A stretch of 64,000 bases of DNA from a virus. Below, piece after piece: positions 35,652-43,003 of this stretch. The notes beneath the pieces were generated by a model. That model saw only the letters and a list, made by a program, of their open reading frames with translations, had not been told where the DNA came from and did no database searches. Within the stretch, counting starts at the first letter, position 1; each line of letters begins with the position of its first letter. The stretch lies in the IMG/VR virus record IMGVR_UViG_3300032285_004054, positions 154,401 to 218,400 of that record; one strand, given 5' to 3'. The translations under genes and the position numbers were made by a program.

Positions 35652-35727
35652 TGGTACATCGGGCAGGGATCGAACCTGCGACCAAGGGTTTAGAAAACCC
35701 CTGCTCTATCCACTGAGCTACCGATGC
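35652..35727 (-). tRNA. tRNA-Arg (anticodon TCT)
   Basis: Acceptor GCATCGG with a G-U closing pair, loop TTTCTAA, CCA encoded. Reads AGA/AGG. Confidence 0.9.
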
Positions 35728-35731
35728 ATAT

Positions 35732-35902
35732 TTAAGGAAGTTCCTCCTTTGGAGGGTCAATAATATCTTTAATCTCTGCCTGAATACGTTTGATTTCTTC
35801 GTTAAAAGCTTTTGCAGACTGCTTCTTACGATTTTTCATATCGTCAAGATCCTGTACTAGTTGAAATACTCTTGCTTCTTTTGTTGTGTTTGTTTCTTCC
35901 AT
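35732..35902 (-). CDS. Small helical protein inside the tRNA cluster
   Basis: 56 aa. VFQLVQDLDDMKNRKKQSAK then FNEEIKRIQAEIKDII, a coiled coil typical of small T4-like phage proteins. It separates tRNA-Arg and tRNA-Met on the same strand. Confidence 0.7.
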   Translation of the reverse strand: MEETNTTKEARVFQLVQDLDDMKNRKKQSAKAFNEEIKRIQAEIKDIIDPPKEELP

Positions 35903-35912
35903 AATTTTAAAG

Positions 35913-35988
35913 TGGTGCGCCCGGAGGGATTTGAACCCCCAACCAATCAGTTATGAGCCGACTGCTCTGACCATTGAGCTACAAGCGC
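35913..35988 (-). tRNA. tRNA-Met or tRNA-Ile2 (anticodon CAT)
   Basis: Acceptor GCGCTTG, loop CTCATAA, CCA encoded. A paired first base argues against initiator tRNA. Lysidine-modified Ile2 is possible. Confidence 0.88.
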
Positions 35989-35998
35989 GTTGTTAAAA

Positions 35999-36074
35999 TG
36001 GTACTCCAGGTCGGATTCGAACCGACACTTGAGGGATTTTAAGTCCCTTGTCTCTGCCGTTGGACTACTGGAGC
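35999..36074 (-). tRNA. tRNA with anticodon TAA (Leu by codon) but short variable loop
   Basis: 76 nt with CCA. Acceptor GCTCCAG/CTGGAGT, anticodon stem AGGGA/TCCCT, loop CTTAAAA. The variable loop is only five bases (CAAGT), whereas bacterial tRNA-Leu has a long arm. Confidence 0.8.
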
Positions 36075-36088
36075 GCATAAAAGACATA

Positions 36089-36211
36089 TTAATTACAAAG
36101 CCAAAGGCATTCAAGAAGAAAAATAATAAAACTCAAAATAACTACAATAGTAATAGTCTTTTCGTGATTCCAAAAATTTTGAAACGCAATATAGAGCTGA
36201 TTATTTTTCAT
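36089..36211 (-). CDS. 40-aa membrane micropeptide inside the tRNA cluster
   Basis: MKNNQLYIAFQNFWNHEK then one transmembrane helix TITIVVILSFIIFLLECLW. Lies between two tRNAs on the same strand. Confidence 0.5.
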   Translation of the reverse strand: MKNNQLYIAFQNFWNHEKTITIVVILSFIIFLLECLWLCN

Positions 36212-36219
36212 ATCAAAAA

Positions 36220-36314
36220 TGGTACTGGGTGTGGGAATCGAACCCACGCTCGGCCCTCATCTAGGGCGCCACGATTATAAGTCGTGCGGTGCTCTCCAAT
36301 TACACTAACCCAGT
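36220..36314 (-). tRNA. tRNA with anticodon TAT (Ile by codon) but long variable arm
   Basis: 95 nt with CCA. Acceptor ACTGGGT/ACCCAGT, anticodon stem CACGA/TCGTG, loop CTTATAA. A 22-base variable region with stem GCCCT/AGGGC makes it a type II tRNA, a class normally limited to Leu, Ser and Tyr. Confidence 0.82.
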
Positions 36315-36320
36315 ATAGAA

Positions 36321-36536
36321 TTATTTGTTCTTGTTATACTCGTTTTGAGCTTTGATTTGCTTACTCTTACGAACTTTGATTTTTTCTTTAGCTTTCTTTT
36401 TTTGGTTAGGTGTGAGAAAATTACGGTGTAACCTTACTTCATCAAGAATACCTTCTCGGTCAATCTTTGTCTTAAGCTTCTTAAGTGCGCGTTCTAGGCC
36501 ATTCGGCTCTCTGTTGTTTACGTATACTTGTACCAT
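36321..36536 (-). CDS. rpsU: Ribosomal protein bS21 homologue
   Basis: 71 aa, the size of bacterial bS21. VYVNNREPNGLERALKKLK, GILDEVRLHRNFLTP and a Lys-rich helical tail match the three parts of bS21 (R-E-x2, ALRRFKR, EVRRRxFYEKP). bS21 sits at the 30S platform next to the anti-Shine-Dalgarno end of 16S rRNA. A phage copy could replace the host protein on ribosomes and favour phage mRNAs. It lies 6 bp from the tRNA cluster, forming a translation-related module. Confidence 0.9.
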   Translation of the reverse strand: MVQVYVNNREPNGLERALKKLKTKIDREGILDEVRLHRNFLTPNQKKKAKEKIKVRKSKQIKAQNEYNKNK

Positions 36537-36578
36537 ATTTAGAATTATACCTTTTTAAGTTAAAATAGCAAATGAAAA

Positions 36579-36586
36579 AATAAATA
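36579..36586 (+). promoter_or_regulatory. Late promoter octamer
   Basis: AATAAATA followed by five bases and the ATG at 36592. Confidence 0.5.
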
Positions 36587-36591
36587 TTATT

Positions 36592-36903
36592 ATGAAAGAC
36601 TTTAAGAGATTTAATAGAGAAGAACCTTGGTATACAAAAGTATATGTAAAGTTAATAATATATATTGTTATATCTTGTATTACTTCTCTTATAGCAGATC
36701 TTTCACACTATACATGTCACGATTCAGGGTTTGGAGATATAACCCCTGTGCATTGGATTGTAATAGGTTTAAATTTTATATTACAAGGGGTAATAGCTTG
36801 GAGAGCATTTATTGACGAATCTTCTGCTAAATACAGAGAGTATTTAGAAAATTACGAAGATAAAGAAGAAGAAAAAATTGAGAAAGTAGCAGCTATTAGG
36901 TAA
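36592..36903 (+). CDS. Two-helix membrane protein of phage type
   Basis: 103 aa. Transmembrane helices KLIIYIVISCITSLIADL and HWIVIGLNFILQGVIAWRAF with a short loop between, and an acidic coiled C-terminus. The HWIVIGLNFxLQGxIAWRAFID segment is common in small phage proteins. A holin-like role is possible by topology only. Converges with the next gene. Confidence 0.7.
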   Translation: MKDFKRFNREEPWYTKVYVKLIIYIVISCITSLIADLSHYTCHDSGFGDITPVHWIVIGLNFILQGVIAWRAFIDESSAKYREYLENYEDKEEEKIEKVAAIR

Positions 36904-37210
36904 TTTCCCATTCGTCATCCCAATTGTCTAATGTAACATCATTGGATTTATTTTGCTGCCATTGATCATCAGATACAACTTTCTTATCAAGAATATATTC
37001 AATTGTACTCTGTAGCTCTTTCTGATTAAAGACTTCGTAACTAAAAGTGTTACCTCTGGTATCGTTATGAATAACTTCAGCAGATTCATCATCAATGCTA
37101 AGCTCAACGAGTACTTCACCTTTATTCTTATCTACGGTTGAGTAGGTATAAAACCTTTCGTCAATAACTCCGTCGAACTTAAAGAATGTATTATCTAGGT
37201 ATTTTTTCAT
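36896..37210 (-). CDS. Small acidic hypothetical protein
   Basis: 104 aa, beta-rich start (FKFDGVIDERFYTYSTVDKN) and acidic C-terminus (NWDDEWEIT). No motif recognised. Head of a run of small minus-strand genes. Confidence 0.65.
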   Translation of the reverse strand: MKKYLDNTFFKFDGVIDERFYTYSTVDKNKGEVLVELSIDDESAEVIHNDTRGNTFSYEVFNQKELQSTIEYILDKKVVSDDQWQQNKSNDVTLDNWDDEWEIT

Positions 37211-37211
37211 A

Positions 37212-37421
37212 TTATGGATGGATGTATGTTAGTAGTGTAATGTATATAAAAAGGAGCATTAGAGCATCTAGATTAATAAAACCTAAACAATTAAGCACGC
37301 AAGCAGTAAATAGAGCTGCTACACCGGTAAACCCTGTTTCAGACTTAGTCTTATTAAACCAAATATAGGTAAAAATAAACAAAAACAATAACGCTATCAT
37401 ACTAGTATACAGGATCACCAA
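37212..37421 (-). CDS. Small two-helix membrane protein
   Basis: 69 aa. Helices MIALLFLFIFTYIWF and LGFINLDALMLLFIYITLLTY. Overlaps its upstream neighbour by 20 nt. Confidence 0.55.
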   Translation of the reverse strand: MVILYTSMIALLFLFIFTYIWFNKTKSETGFTGVAALFTACVLNCLGFINLDALMLLFIYITLLTYIHP

Positions 37422-37584
37422 GACCGTACTCTTCTTTTTCTAGAGCAATAATAATCTGCCCGTAATTGTAAAACTTACCATCTATCTCTACATCATTTGA
37501 TGTAACTTTTTCCGCTGTAAAATGTACGTTTTCTTTTATAAACTCCCTTGTTACAGGGTTATTAATATCGAAGCTGAATTTCAT
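37402..37584 (-). CDS. Small hypothetical protein
   Basis: 60 aa, starts MKFSFDINNPVTREFIKENV. No family recognised; fits the gene-after-gene layout. Confidence 0.55.
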   Translation of the reverse strand: MKFSFDINNPVTREFIKENVHFTAEKVTSNDVEIDGKFYNYGQIIIALEKEEYGLGDPVY

Positions 37585-37589
37585 AACTA

Positions 37590-37739
37590 CTACACAGAAG
37601 CCTCTGTCTGTTCAGTACTGTCAATAATATCTACTACAGTAGCGCTCTTTTCAGTATGCTGACCTCCGGGTAGACCAATATCATTATTGGTAGAGGTAGG
37701 ATCAATATAGGCGTTTACTGGTAGTTCCGTATTTGTCAT
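37590..37739 (-). CDS. 49-aa acidic hypothetical protein
   Basis: MTNTELPVNAYIDPTSTNND followed by IGLPGGQHTEKSATVVDIID. Short and disordered-looking; fills the gap between its neighbours with normal spacing. Confidence 0.5.
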   Translation of the reverse strand: MTNTELPVNAYIDPTSTNNDIGLPGGQHTEKSATVVDIIDSTEQTEASV

Positions 37740-37778
37740 ACCTGAATATTATAATATTAGAAATTATAATCCAGCTTT

Positions 37779-38174
37779 TTATATACCTTTTGCAGCAGCG
37801 TGGTAACGAGCTCTCTTAGCAACGTCACAAATAGCACTAGAAGCTACAGCAATCTTTTGTAACATCCAGGGCTCAATACTCTCACCAGAAGAGAGAATAT
37901 CATGAAGCTCTTTAGCGTTTGTAAAGAGATCAAAAAGGTTTGTCTTGGCCATTTCTAATTCCTCGCTTTCATGCTCTTCCGGAGACTCTTCACATTCACA
38001 ACCTTCTTCTTCAGGTTCTTCACCTAAATCCATAACAATTACACCAGCATCCTTGCCTTCATCATCCGTTACTTCAACAGGTGTTGTATCATGCTCAATA
38101 TCTGTAGGTTCATTATGATCTTTTTGTCTTGAGGAAATATAAGCCTCAGCAATTAAGCGAAATTCCTTGTCCAT
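37779..38174 (-). CDS. Acidic protein with capsid-targeting-like N-terminus
   Basis: 131 aa. EFRLIAE followed by AYIS contains I-A-E before A, the same cleavage residues as T4 internal proteins (FIAE before A). Residues 20-70 are strongly acidic with CECEES. C-terminal 60 residues helical. First of five adjacent genes with this signal type. Inferred virion-packaged. Confidence 0.72.
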   Translation of the reverse strand: MDKEFRLIAEAYISSRQKDHNEPTDIEHDTTPVEVTDDEGKDAGVIVMDLGEEPEEEGCECEESPEEHESEELEMAKTNLFDLFTNAKELHDILSSGESIEPWMLQKIAVASSAICDVAKRARYHAAAKGI

Positions 38175-38175
38175 A

Positions 38176-38541
38176 TTAAGCTACGCTTCCGTCCTCTGGA
38201 CAATTTCCTGTCTCGTGATCTCCGCCACAAGTCGTACAGACCTTAGCGGTTACTTTATCATCTTCGCCGGCTGTACCAGCAACTTCTTCTTTTTCTTTCT
38301 TTGTAAGAAGAGCGTCAAGATCAGCGATGGTCTTACCGTGGTCGTTAACAATCTTAACAATATCTTCTTTTTCGTCCTTAAGCTTTAGATAGTCCTTAGA
38401 ACCGTGCTCAGCTTTAAGTAAGGAACGAACTACTTTGTAGTAACGTCTTGCAAGCTTTTTGTTAACAACTTTATCAGTAGCTGTACCTTCGAGGATGCGC
38501 TGATAAGCTTCCGCTAATAATACTTCATCTTTATTGATCAT
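38176..38541 (-). CDS. Protein with capsid-targeting-like N-terminus and zinc-knuckle-like end
   Basis: 121 aa. DEVLLAE followed by AYQ is the signal (L-A-E before A), with a second L-E before G at RILEG. The middle is a Lys-rich coiled coil. The end CTTCGGDHETGNC resembles a CCHC knuckle. Late promoter six bases upstream. Confidence 0.72.
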   Translation of the reverse strand: MINKDEVLLAEAYQRILEGTATDKVVNKKLARRYYKVVRSLLKAEHGSKDYLKLKDEKEDIVKIVNDHGKTIADLDALLTKKEKEEVAGTAGEDDKVTAKVCTTCGGDHETGNCPEDGSVA

Positions 38542-38547
38542 ATATTA

Positions 38548-38555
38548 TATTTAAT
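38548..38555 (-). promoter_or_regulatory. Late promoter octamer
   Basis: ATTAAATA followed by TAATAT and the ATG at 38541. It overlaps the end of the upstream gene. Confidence 0.55.
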
Positions 38556-38772
38556 CTTTCCTATGGGACTTCTTCCACCATTTGCACCAGGCACTAGGCT
38601 TAATGTCCCCGCTAACAGCAGAACATTTATTTGGTGATCTCCACATTGTACATTGATCACATCGCTGTCCCTTAACAGTGTGAGCTACATAACCCGCTTC
38701 TGCTTTAGAGTGTTTTGCTTTAGCTTCACTTAACATCTCTAAAGCTAATTTTATAACTTTATCGAAGCTCAT
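38551..38772 (-). CDS. HiPIP-like small Cys protein with capsid-targeting-like N-terminus
   Basis: 73 aa. SFDKVIKLALEMLSE followed by AKA is the signal (L-S-E before A). The rest, RCDQCTMWRSPNKCSAVSG then AWCKWW, is the CxxC...C...WCxxW pattern of small high-potential-iron-like proteins found in many phages. Metal or cluster binding expected. Overlaps the upstream gene by 4 nt. Confidence 0.75.
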   Translation of the reverse strand: MSFDKVIKLALEMLSEAKAKHSKAEAGYVAHTVKGQRCDQCTMWRSPNKCSAVSGDIKPSAWCKWWKKSHRKD

Positions 38773-39203
38773 CCGCCTTGCTGTGCTGCCTTCATATATG
38801 AATGAAGTTGTTCGATATCCTTAGGTATAGCTTTTTTAATAACTTCAGGAATTGGTTTACTTAATAACAATAATGATTGTGCGTAATCTTTAGCTGTATC
38901 TCTATCTTTTGAAATAGCTATAATTTCGTGTGTAGTAAGTTGAGCACCATTTATATATTTACGATACGCTCTTTCAGCGTCATAACGTGTATTATCTTCT
39001 TTTGGTGTGTGAGGTTTGGCAACTTCTTCTGTTTCACCTGGACCTCTAGGGTTAGGCTCTTCAGGGTTTCCAGCAGGTCTAGCTTTAGCAGGATGTGCTA
39101 AACCTAATGAAGCAGCCATGGCTGCAGTTGCCATAGCTTTTGAAAAAGGTCCTTCTTGAACCAATTCATATGCTTCTGTTATTTTTTGTATATCTTTACT
39201 CAT
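38769..39203 (-). CDS. Protein with capsid-targeting-like N-terminus
   Basis: 144 aa. DIQKITE followed by AYE gives I-T-E before A. A hydrophobic AMATAAMAASLGLAHPAKA stretch looks like a signal peptide or second processing region, then a Pro/Glu linker and a helical C-terminal domain. Function unknown. Confidence 0.68.
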   Translation of the reverse strand: MSKDIQKITEAYELVQEGPFSKAMATAAMAASLGLAHPAKARPAGNPEEPNPRGPGETEEVAKPHTPKEDNTRYDAERAYRKYINGAQLTTHEIIAISKDRDTAKDYAQSLLLLSKPIPEVIKKAIPKDIEQLHSYMKAAQQGG

Positions 39204-39204
39204 A

Positions 39205-39459
39205 TTAATCTTTATTTACTACGCTGTCAAAACCTGCACTCCAGAGATCAGCAGCTTTTTTATTACCGCCTTTATGAGGATTTTCAGGCATAACACCATC
39301 TCTGAGATATCTTCTTCCAGCTAAAGCGCCATGGGCAAAATGATCAGATGCATCTGAGGCTGCGTGATAATCAGTAGGAGTTCTTGACATAAGTTTTTCG
39401 TATTCTTGTCTACTAATAGTATCGTATGCTTCGTTTAAAGCGGTTTCGAATTTCGACAT
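39205..39459 (-). CDS. Protein with capsid-targeting-like N-terminus
   Basis: 84 aa. KFETALNE followed by AYD gives L-N-E before A. The rest (DASDHFAHGALAGRRYLRDG) is a small helical domain with conserved-looking Trp/Gly. Late promoter six bases upstream; head of the five-gene group 37779-39459. Confidence 0.72.
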   Translation of the reverse strand: MSKFETALNEAYDTISRQEYEKLMSRTPTDYHAASDASDHFAHGALAGRRYLRDGVMPENPHKGGNKKAADLWSAGFDSVVNKD

Positions 39460-39465
39460 ATAATA

Positions 39466-39473
39466 TATTTAAG
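39466..39473 (-). promoter_or_regulatory. Late promoter octamer
   Basis: CTTAAATA followed by TATTAT and the ATG at 39459. Confidence 0.6.
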
Positions 39474-39483
39474 GTTTAATATA

Positions 39484-39533
39484 AAAAAAGAGACGGTAGA
39501 TCAAGAGGCGACCAAGCCCTCAACCTACCGTCA
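39484..39533 (-). terminator. Rho-independent terminator
   Basis: GACGGTAG/CTACCGTC stem with a loop of about 25 bases, followed on the minus strand by TCTTTTTTT. It separates the paralogue array from the group below. Confidence 0.7.
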
Positions 39534-39578
39534 TTTTGCTCTTGTTTAACGTCGTAGCGCTAGCCAACTCAGACGGGT

Positions 39579-39800
39579 CTAAGTACGCTCTATGTTTTTG
39601 TAACGTACCCCTCTGCGTTTCCTTAGTAAAGGCTCCGGACTTGAGACCGGCTTAGTAGCATTAATACGATGTTTTAATCTACACATGAATCTATATACAG
39701 TATCCGGATCAGGCAAGCAAAGAAATAAAAATATTATTAATGGAAACCCCATAAAAACCGCTATACCTTCCAGATACTGTAAAATAGCACTCACTAGCAA
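39579..39800 (-). CDS. Small membrane protein
   Basis: 73 aa. One transmembrane helix GIAVFMGFPLIIFLFLCL followed by a basic cytoplasmic-type tail (PLLRKRRGVRYKNIERT). Lies downstream of the array, 10 bp after its last member. Confidence 0.55.
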   Translation of the reverse strand: MLVSAILQYLEGIAVFMGFPLIIFLFLCLPDPDTVYRFMCRLKHRINATKPVSSPEPLLRKRRGVRYKNIERT

Positions 39801-39809
39801 ATAACGATT

Positions 39810-40775
39810 TTACGTTATAGCATCAATTAATCCACCGAAATTTTCTTCGGTCTCCGGATCAATTATACCTTTTAGTAAATCAGATTCTATTGGATAAAGA
39901 TCATTATACTCGACTACATATTTTTCACTTTTATCTTTAGCAAAATCAGGCTCAACAAGAGCTTGTCGTACGCGATGTCTTGCCCAAGGACTCATTTCCA
40001 CAGCTGGTTTAATGTATGTAGCAAGTTCACCTTTCCATAAATTATCTCTATCACTTCTTAAACAAACTCTATCTCCCTCTTTAAGGTTGTTTCTCCATGT
40101 TTCTAAATCAAAATCCTTACTCTCTGTAACACTTAGTAAATCACTAAATGAATCTTTAGTATCTTTTGTTAATGACTTTCTTAATTCCCAATCAATAGGA
40201 AATAATTTACTTAGATTGTATCTAGTATAGCCTTGAGAGCCATCTATATTGTGACCTTCTTTAACAAGTAAAGCAATATCTCTAAAACTATCAACTACTT
40301 CTAAATATGTAGCTTTAAATCCACGGACAGTAAAAGGTCTAACTTCTACCTTATCGCCTTTCTTTAAGTTACTTCGCCAAGTTCTAAGATATTCGTAATC
40401 CTCTTGAGTCTCTTCTGATACTATATCGATTAAATCGCTAAATGAATTTTCTGTATCCTTAGATAGAGAGTTCTTTAATTCATATTTTTTTAAAGCTTTT
40501 TGTACTTTATCGGTTACAACCTTTCTAACTGTATAGTAACTATCAGGTACATGTAAGCTTCTATACCATTCATCAAAATCTTTCATATGAACAAACCAAC
40601 CATTACCTGATTTAGCATCTCTAGTCCATATAGCAGGTTTTCCGTCTATAATAATATCCCAACAAGGATTCCACATCTGACCTCCCATTAAGGTTTCAAA
40701 AGGACCCTTAACAATCTCTACTTTAAGATCATTAGCTCTTCTTAATTCCTCTAATATAAGATCATTAAATCTCAC
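39810..40775 (-). CDS. Triple-module member of the SFGGLLDVL paralogue array
   Basis: 321 aa with a GTG start. RFNDLILE followed by EL is the N-terminal signal (I-L-E). Three copies of the array's C-terminal motif occur in one chain: LSKDTENSFSDLIDIV near 105, LTKDTKDSFSDLLSV near 215, and IDPETEENFGGLIDAI at the end. The first module has the 'GP' core (EIVKGPFETLMGG). The second and third share NLKKGDKVEVR and NLKEGDRVCLR cores. It looks like three cassettes fused. Late promoter seven bases upstream. Confidence 0.8.
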   Translation of the reverse strand: MRFNDLILEELRRANDLKVEIVKGPFETLMGGQMWNPCWDIIIDGKPAIWTRDAKSGNGWFVHMKDFDEWYRSLHVPDSYYTVRKVVTDKVQKALKKYELKNSLSKDTENSFSDLIDIVSEETQEDYEYLRTWRSNLKKGDKVEVRPFTVRGFKATYLEVVDSFRDIALLVKEGHNIDGSQGYTRYNLSKLFPIDWELRKSLTKDTKDSFSDLLSVTESKDFDLETWRNNLKEGDRVCLRSDRDNLWKGELATYIKPAVEMSPWARHRVRQALVEPDFAKDKSEKYVVEYNDLYPIESDLLKGIIDPETEENFGGLIDAIT

Positions 40776-40782
40776 GGTTTAT

Positions 40783-40790
40783 TATTTATC
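40783..40790 (-). promoter_or_regulatory. Late promoter octamer
   Basis: GATAAATA followed by seven bases and the GTG start at 40775. Confidence 0.5.
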
Positions 40791-40914
40791 AATATCTGCT
40801 CTAGCGCGGCGAGGTTTCTCCTAATTTCCCCGCTTAGTGCATCCGTCTCGGCCCCAAAGTTTTTGAAAATATTTTATACTCTAAATTGAATTCCGATTAT
40901 TAATTCTAGGGAAA

Positions 40915-41199
40915 TTAAAGAATATCTAATAGATCTCCGAACGTCTCGCCTGTCTCCTTGGACAGATGCCGCTTTATATTATGATCTTCTATAGCTTTGG
41001 CAATAGCGTTCTTTACTCCTTGCTTCTTATAGAGTTCAAGTCCCCAAACAGTGAGGTATTGGTTAGTCTCCAAATATCTAAAACCATCTGGCTCCTCGCC
41101 TATTGTTAACTTCTGGCCATCTACCTCCACGTCATAGCCTATATAGCCTTCGTCCTTAAGGTCGTAAGGACCTCTTAAGAATTTTACTTTATAAGACAT
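40915..41199 (-). CDS. Paralogue array member ('GP' core, no targeting signal)
   Basis: 94 aa. Starts MSYKVKFLRGPYDLKDEG, that is, the core begins at once without the L-x-E segment. Ends LSKETGETFGDLLDIL. Start overlaps the upstream stop by 11 nt (ATGTCTTATAA). Function unknown. Confidence 0.75.
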   Translation of the reverse strand: MSYKVKFLRGPYDLKDEGYIGYDVEVDGQKLTIGEEPDGFRYLETNQYLTVWGLELYKKQGVKNAIAKAIEDHNIKRHLSKETGETFGDLLDIL

Positions 41200-41542
41200 C
41201 TAAGAACCCTCCGAATGAATCTCTTGTTTCTGGAGACATAGCTTGAAGTGTCTCCCAATTCTTAATAGCTTTAGCTACCGGACCGTTTTCAGTATCTTTT
41301 CCATCCCAAAGGTAAATCTCTGGCATATAAAGAACATAAGGGTATTCACCACGTTCTGGAGTATAAATGACAAAACTATTTCGATCTTCCGTATCCTCTT
41401 TAATATGCATTAACCAGGCACCTTCTATATCTTCGGGAAGTGTATAGCCTCGCTTTAGATACTCATTGATCTCTTCATCGGTAGCCCTTCTTAGGACTTT
41501 ATAGAAGTTACCAGACTCTAGAAAGAACTTGTTAAAGGACAT
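41189..41542 (-). CDS. Paralogue array member ('YKVLRR' core)
   Basis: 117 aa. SFNKFFLE followed by SG is the signal. Core YKVLRRATDEEINEYLKRG then IEGAWLMHI, shared with three other members. C-terminal helix AKAIKNWETLQ and motif MSPETRDSFGGFLDVL. Eleven-nt overlaps with both neighbours. Confidence 0.8.
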   Translation of the reverse strand: MSFNKFFLESGNFYKVLRRATDEEINEYLKRGYTLPEDIEGAWLMHIKEDTEDRNSFVIYTPERGEYPYVLYMPEIYLWDGKDTENGPVAKAIKNWETLQAMSPETRDSFGGFLDVL

Positions 41543-41906
41543 CTAATAAACCTCCAAATGAATCTTTAGTTTCTTTGTCTACACTATTTAAAAGATTATA
41601 ATCTTCTATAGCCTTGTCTATTTGTTCTCTAAACGGATCATCATAGACGTCGGTATGATTGGGGATAATCTTAGGATAGGGAGGTAGCCAATGCCCTCTA
41701 TAATGACCTGGTGGCCAGCAGTAATAGCATATGCACTCCTTGTCCTTATACTTCATTTGTAGCTTATAGACATTCTCTTCCCAATCTTTTATATCCAGCT
41801 CATTACGAAAGAGATGGGTCATTGGTCCCTCAAGTATCTTTACTTCAATTCCTCTATTATCACCGTAATTGATAAGAGCTTCTTTTATTAATCGATCAAA
41901 GTACAT
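41532..41906 (-). CDS. Paralogue array member ('GP' core)
   Basis: 124 aa. YFDRLIKE followed by AL is the signal (I-K-E before A). Core VKILEGPMTHLFRNELD and a Cys/Trp-rich ECICYYCWPPGHYRGHW. Ends VDKETKDSFGGLLDVL. Eleven-nt overlaps on both sides. Confidence 0.8.
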   Translation of the reverse strand: MYFDRLIKEALINYGDNRGIEVKILEGPMTHLFRNELDIKDWEENVYKLQMKYKDKECICYYCWPPGHYRGHWLPPYPKIIPNHTDVYDDPFREQIDKAIEDYNLLNSVDKETKDSFGGLLDVL

Positions 41907-42312
41907 CTAATAATCCTCCAAATGAATCTCTTGTATCTTTACTTAATCCTTGCTTAAAATTCCATTGATCTATAAGAGCTGGAACTGTTTCACGTAACAT
42001 CTTATTAAGGAATTGAGCTCTCGGGGCTGACTTGTGTTGTCTACCGACCATACGTTTAAACCAAGTAGGTGTTTGAATAACAGTATAATAAGCTGTTGTC
42101 TTCTGAAGCTCTCTATCTTTATCCTCTATCTTCTTAACCCACCAAGTACCTCCTTTACTATCCTTTAAACAAAAGACCTCTTTATAGTCTTTATGTGGAG
42201 GTTGTTCAAGATGAAGCTCACCAGTAAGACTATCCATAAAGCCGGTACCTACAACCTTAAATGTTGTATTCATCCAGTCCAGTTCTTCTAATACTAATTG
42301 ATTAAAGTACAT
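41896..42312 (-). CDS. Paralogue array member ('GP-like' core)
   Basis: 138 aa. YFNQLVLE followed by EL is the signal. Core FKVVGTGFMDSLTGELH and GGTWWVKKI. Ends LSKDTRDSFGGLLDVL. Eleven-nt overlaps on both sides (ATGTACTTTGA downstream). Confidence 0.8.
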   Translation of the reverse strand: MYFNQLVLEELDWMNTTFKVVGTGFMDSLTGELHLEQPPHKDYKEVFCLKDSKGGTWWVKKIEDKDRELQKTTAYYTVIQTPTWFKRMVGRQHKSAPRAQFLNKMLRETVPALIDQWNFKQGLSKDTRDSFGGLLDVL

Positions 42313-42664
42313 CTAATAATCCTCCGAATGTTTTCTTTGTATCATTACTTAATAGCTTTCTAAACTCCCAATCATTAATAGCATCAGGAACTAACCCGGA
42401 GAACCCCATAAAGGTTACATCTCCGCTATCATGAATGTTGTAGCTAGTATATCCTTCCTTCTCGTTATCTTTAAACCGTACAACAAGACGCGGCCAATAC
42501 CCAGGTCTATTACCATCATCGTCTACCACCCAGGCACCTTTTATATACTCTTCCCTTACCCAGCGATAGCCATAACCGTATATCCTCTGAAGATCTTCTT
42601 CTGTAGCGTCCCGAACGACGTGATACTTCTCTAAAGCTTCTAATACTATTTGATTAAAGTACAT
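42302..42664 (-). CDS. Paralogue array member ('YKVLRR'-type core)
   Basis: 120 aa. YFNQIVLE followed by AL is the signal. Core YHVVRDATEEDLQRIYGYG then IKGAWVV. Ends LSNDTKKTFGGLLDVL. Eleven-nt overlaps on both sides. Confidence 0.8.
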   Translation of the reverse strand: MYFNQIVLEALEKYHVVRDATEEDLQRIYGYGYRWVREEYIKGAWVVDDDGNRPGYWPRLVVRFKDNEKEGYTSYNIHDSGDVTFMGFSGLVPDAINDWEFRKLLSNDTKKTFGGLLDVL

Positions 42665-42995
42665 CTAATAATCCTCCGAAAGTTTCTCTTGTATCCTTTG
42701 ATAAGGATTGTTTTAATTCCCAATCTTTCATAGCTTTAATAATAAGGCTATCAAGTGTATCAATATCAATACCGAATAGCTTTTTACATTGATCTCGTTC
42801 ATATACAGCATTATCCGGATCAATTCCTGAAGTATTTAAACCATCGAGATAAAGCATACATTGATCATCTTTGACATAACGAAAGAAACACTTCTTACCA
42901 TTTACAGTTATATTATAATGAAGGTCTCCGATAGCCCAATCTGGAAGATCTTTGTCTTCTATAACATTAATAATCTTAATAGAAGGTTGTTTCAT
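42654..42995 (-). CDS. Paralogue array member (no targeting signal)
   Basis: 113 aa. Starts MKQPSIKIINVIEDKDLPDW, directly in the core, and ends LSKDTRETFGGLLDVL. Starts 8 bp after the upstream stop, the only seam in the run that is not an 11-nt overlap. The downstream seam is ATGTACTTTAA. Confidence 0.75.
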   Translation of the reverse strand: MKQPSIKIINVIEDKDLPDWAIGDLHYNITVNGKKCFFRYVKDDQCMLYLDGLNTSGIDPDNAVYERDQCKKLFGIDIDTLDSLIIKAMKDWELKQSLSKDTRETFGGLLDVL

Positions 42996-43003
42996 ATAGG
43001 CTA

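Noticed and set aside
35999-36074. UAA suppressor tRNA
   Set aside because: The anticodon reads 5'-TAA-3' in the loop CTTAAAA, which decodes UUA. A suppressor of UAA would need 5'-TTA-3'.
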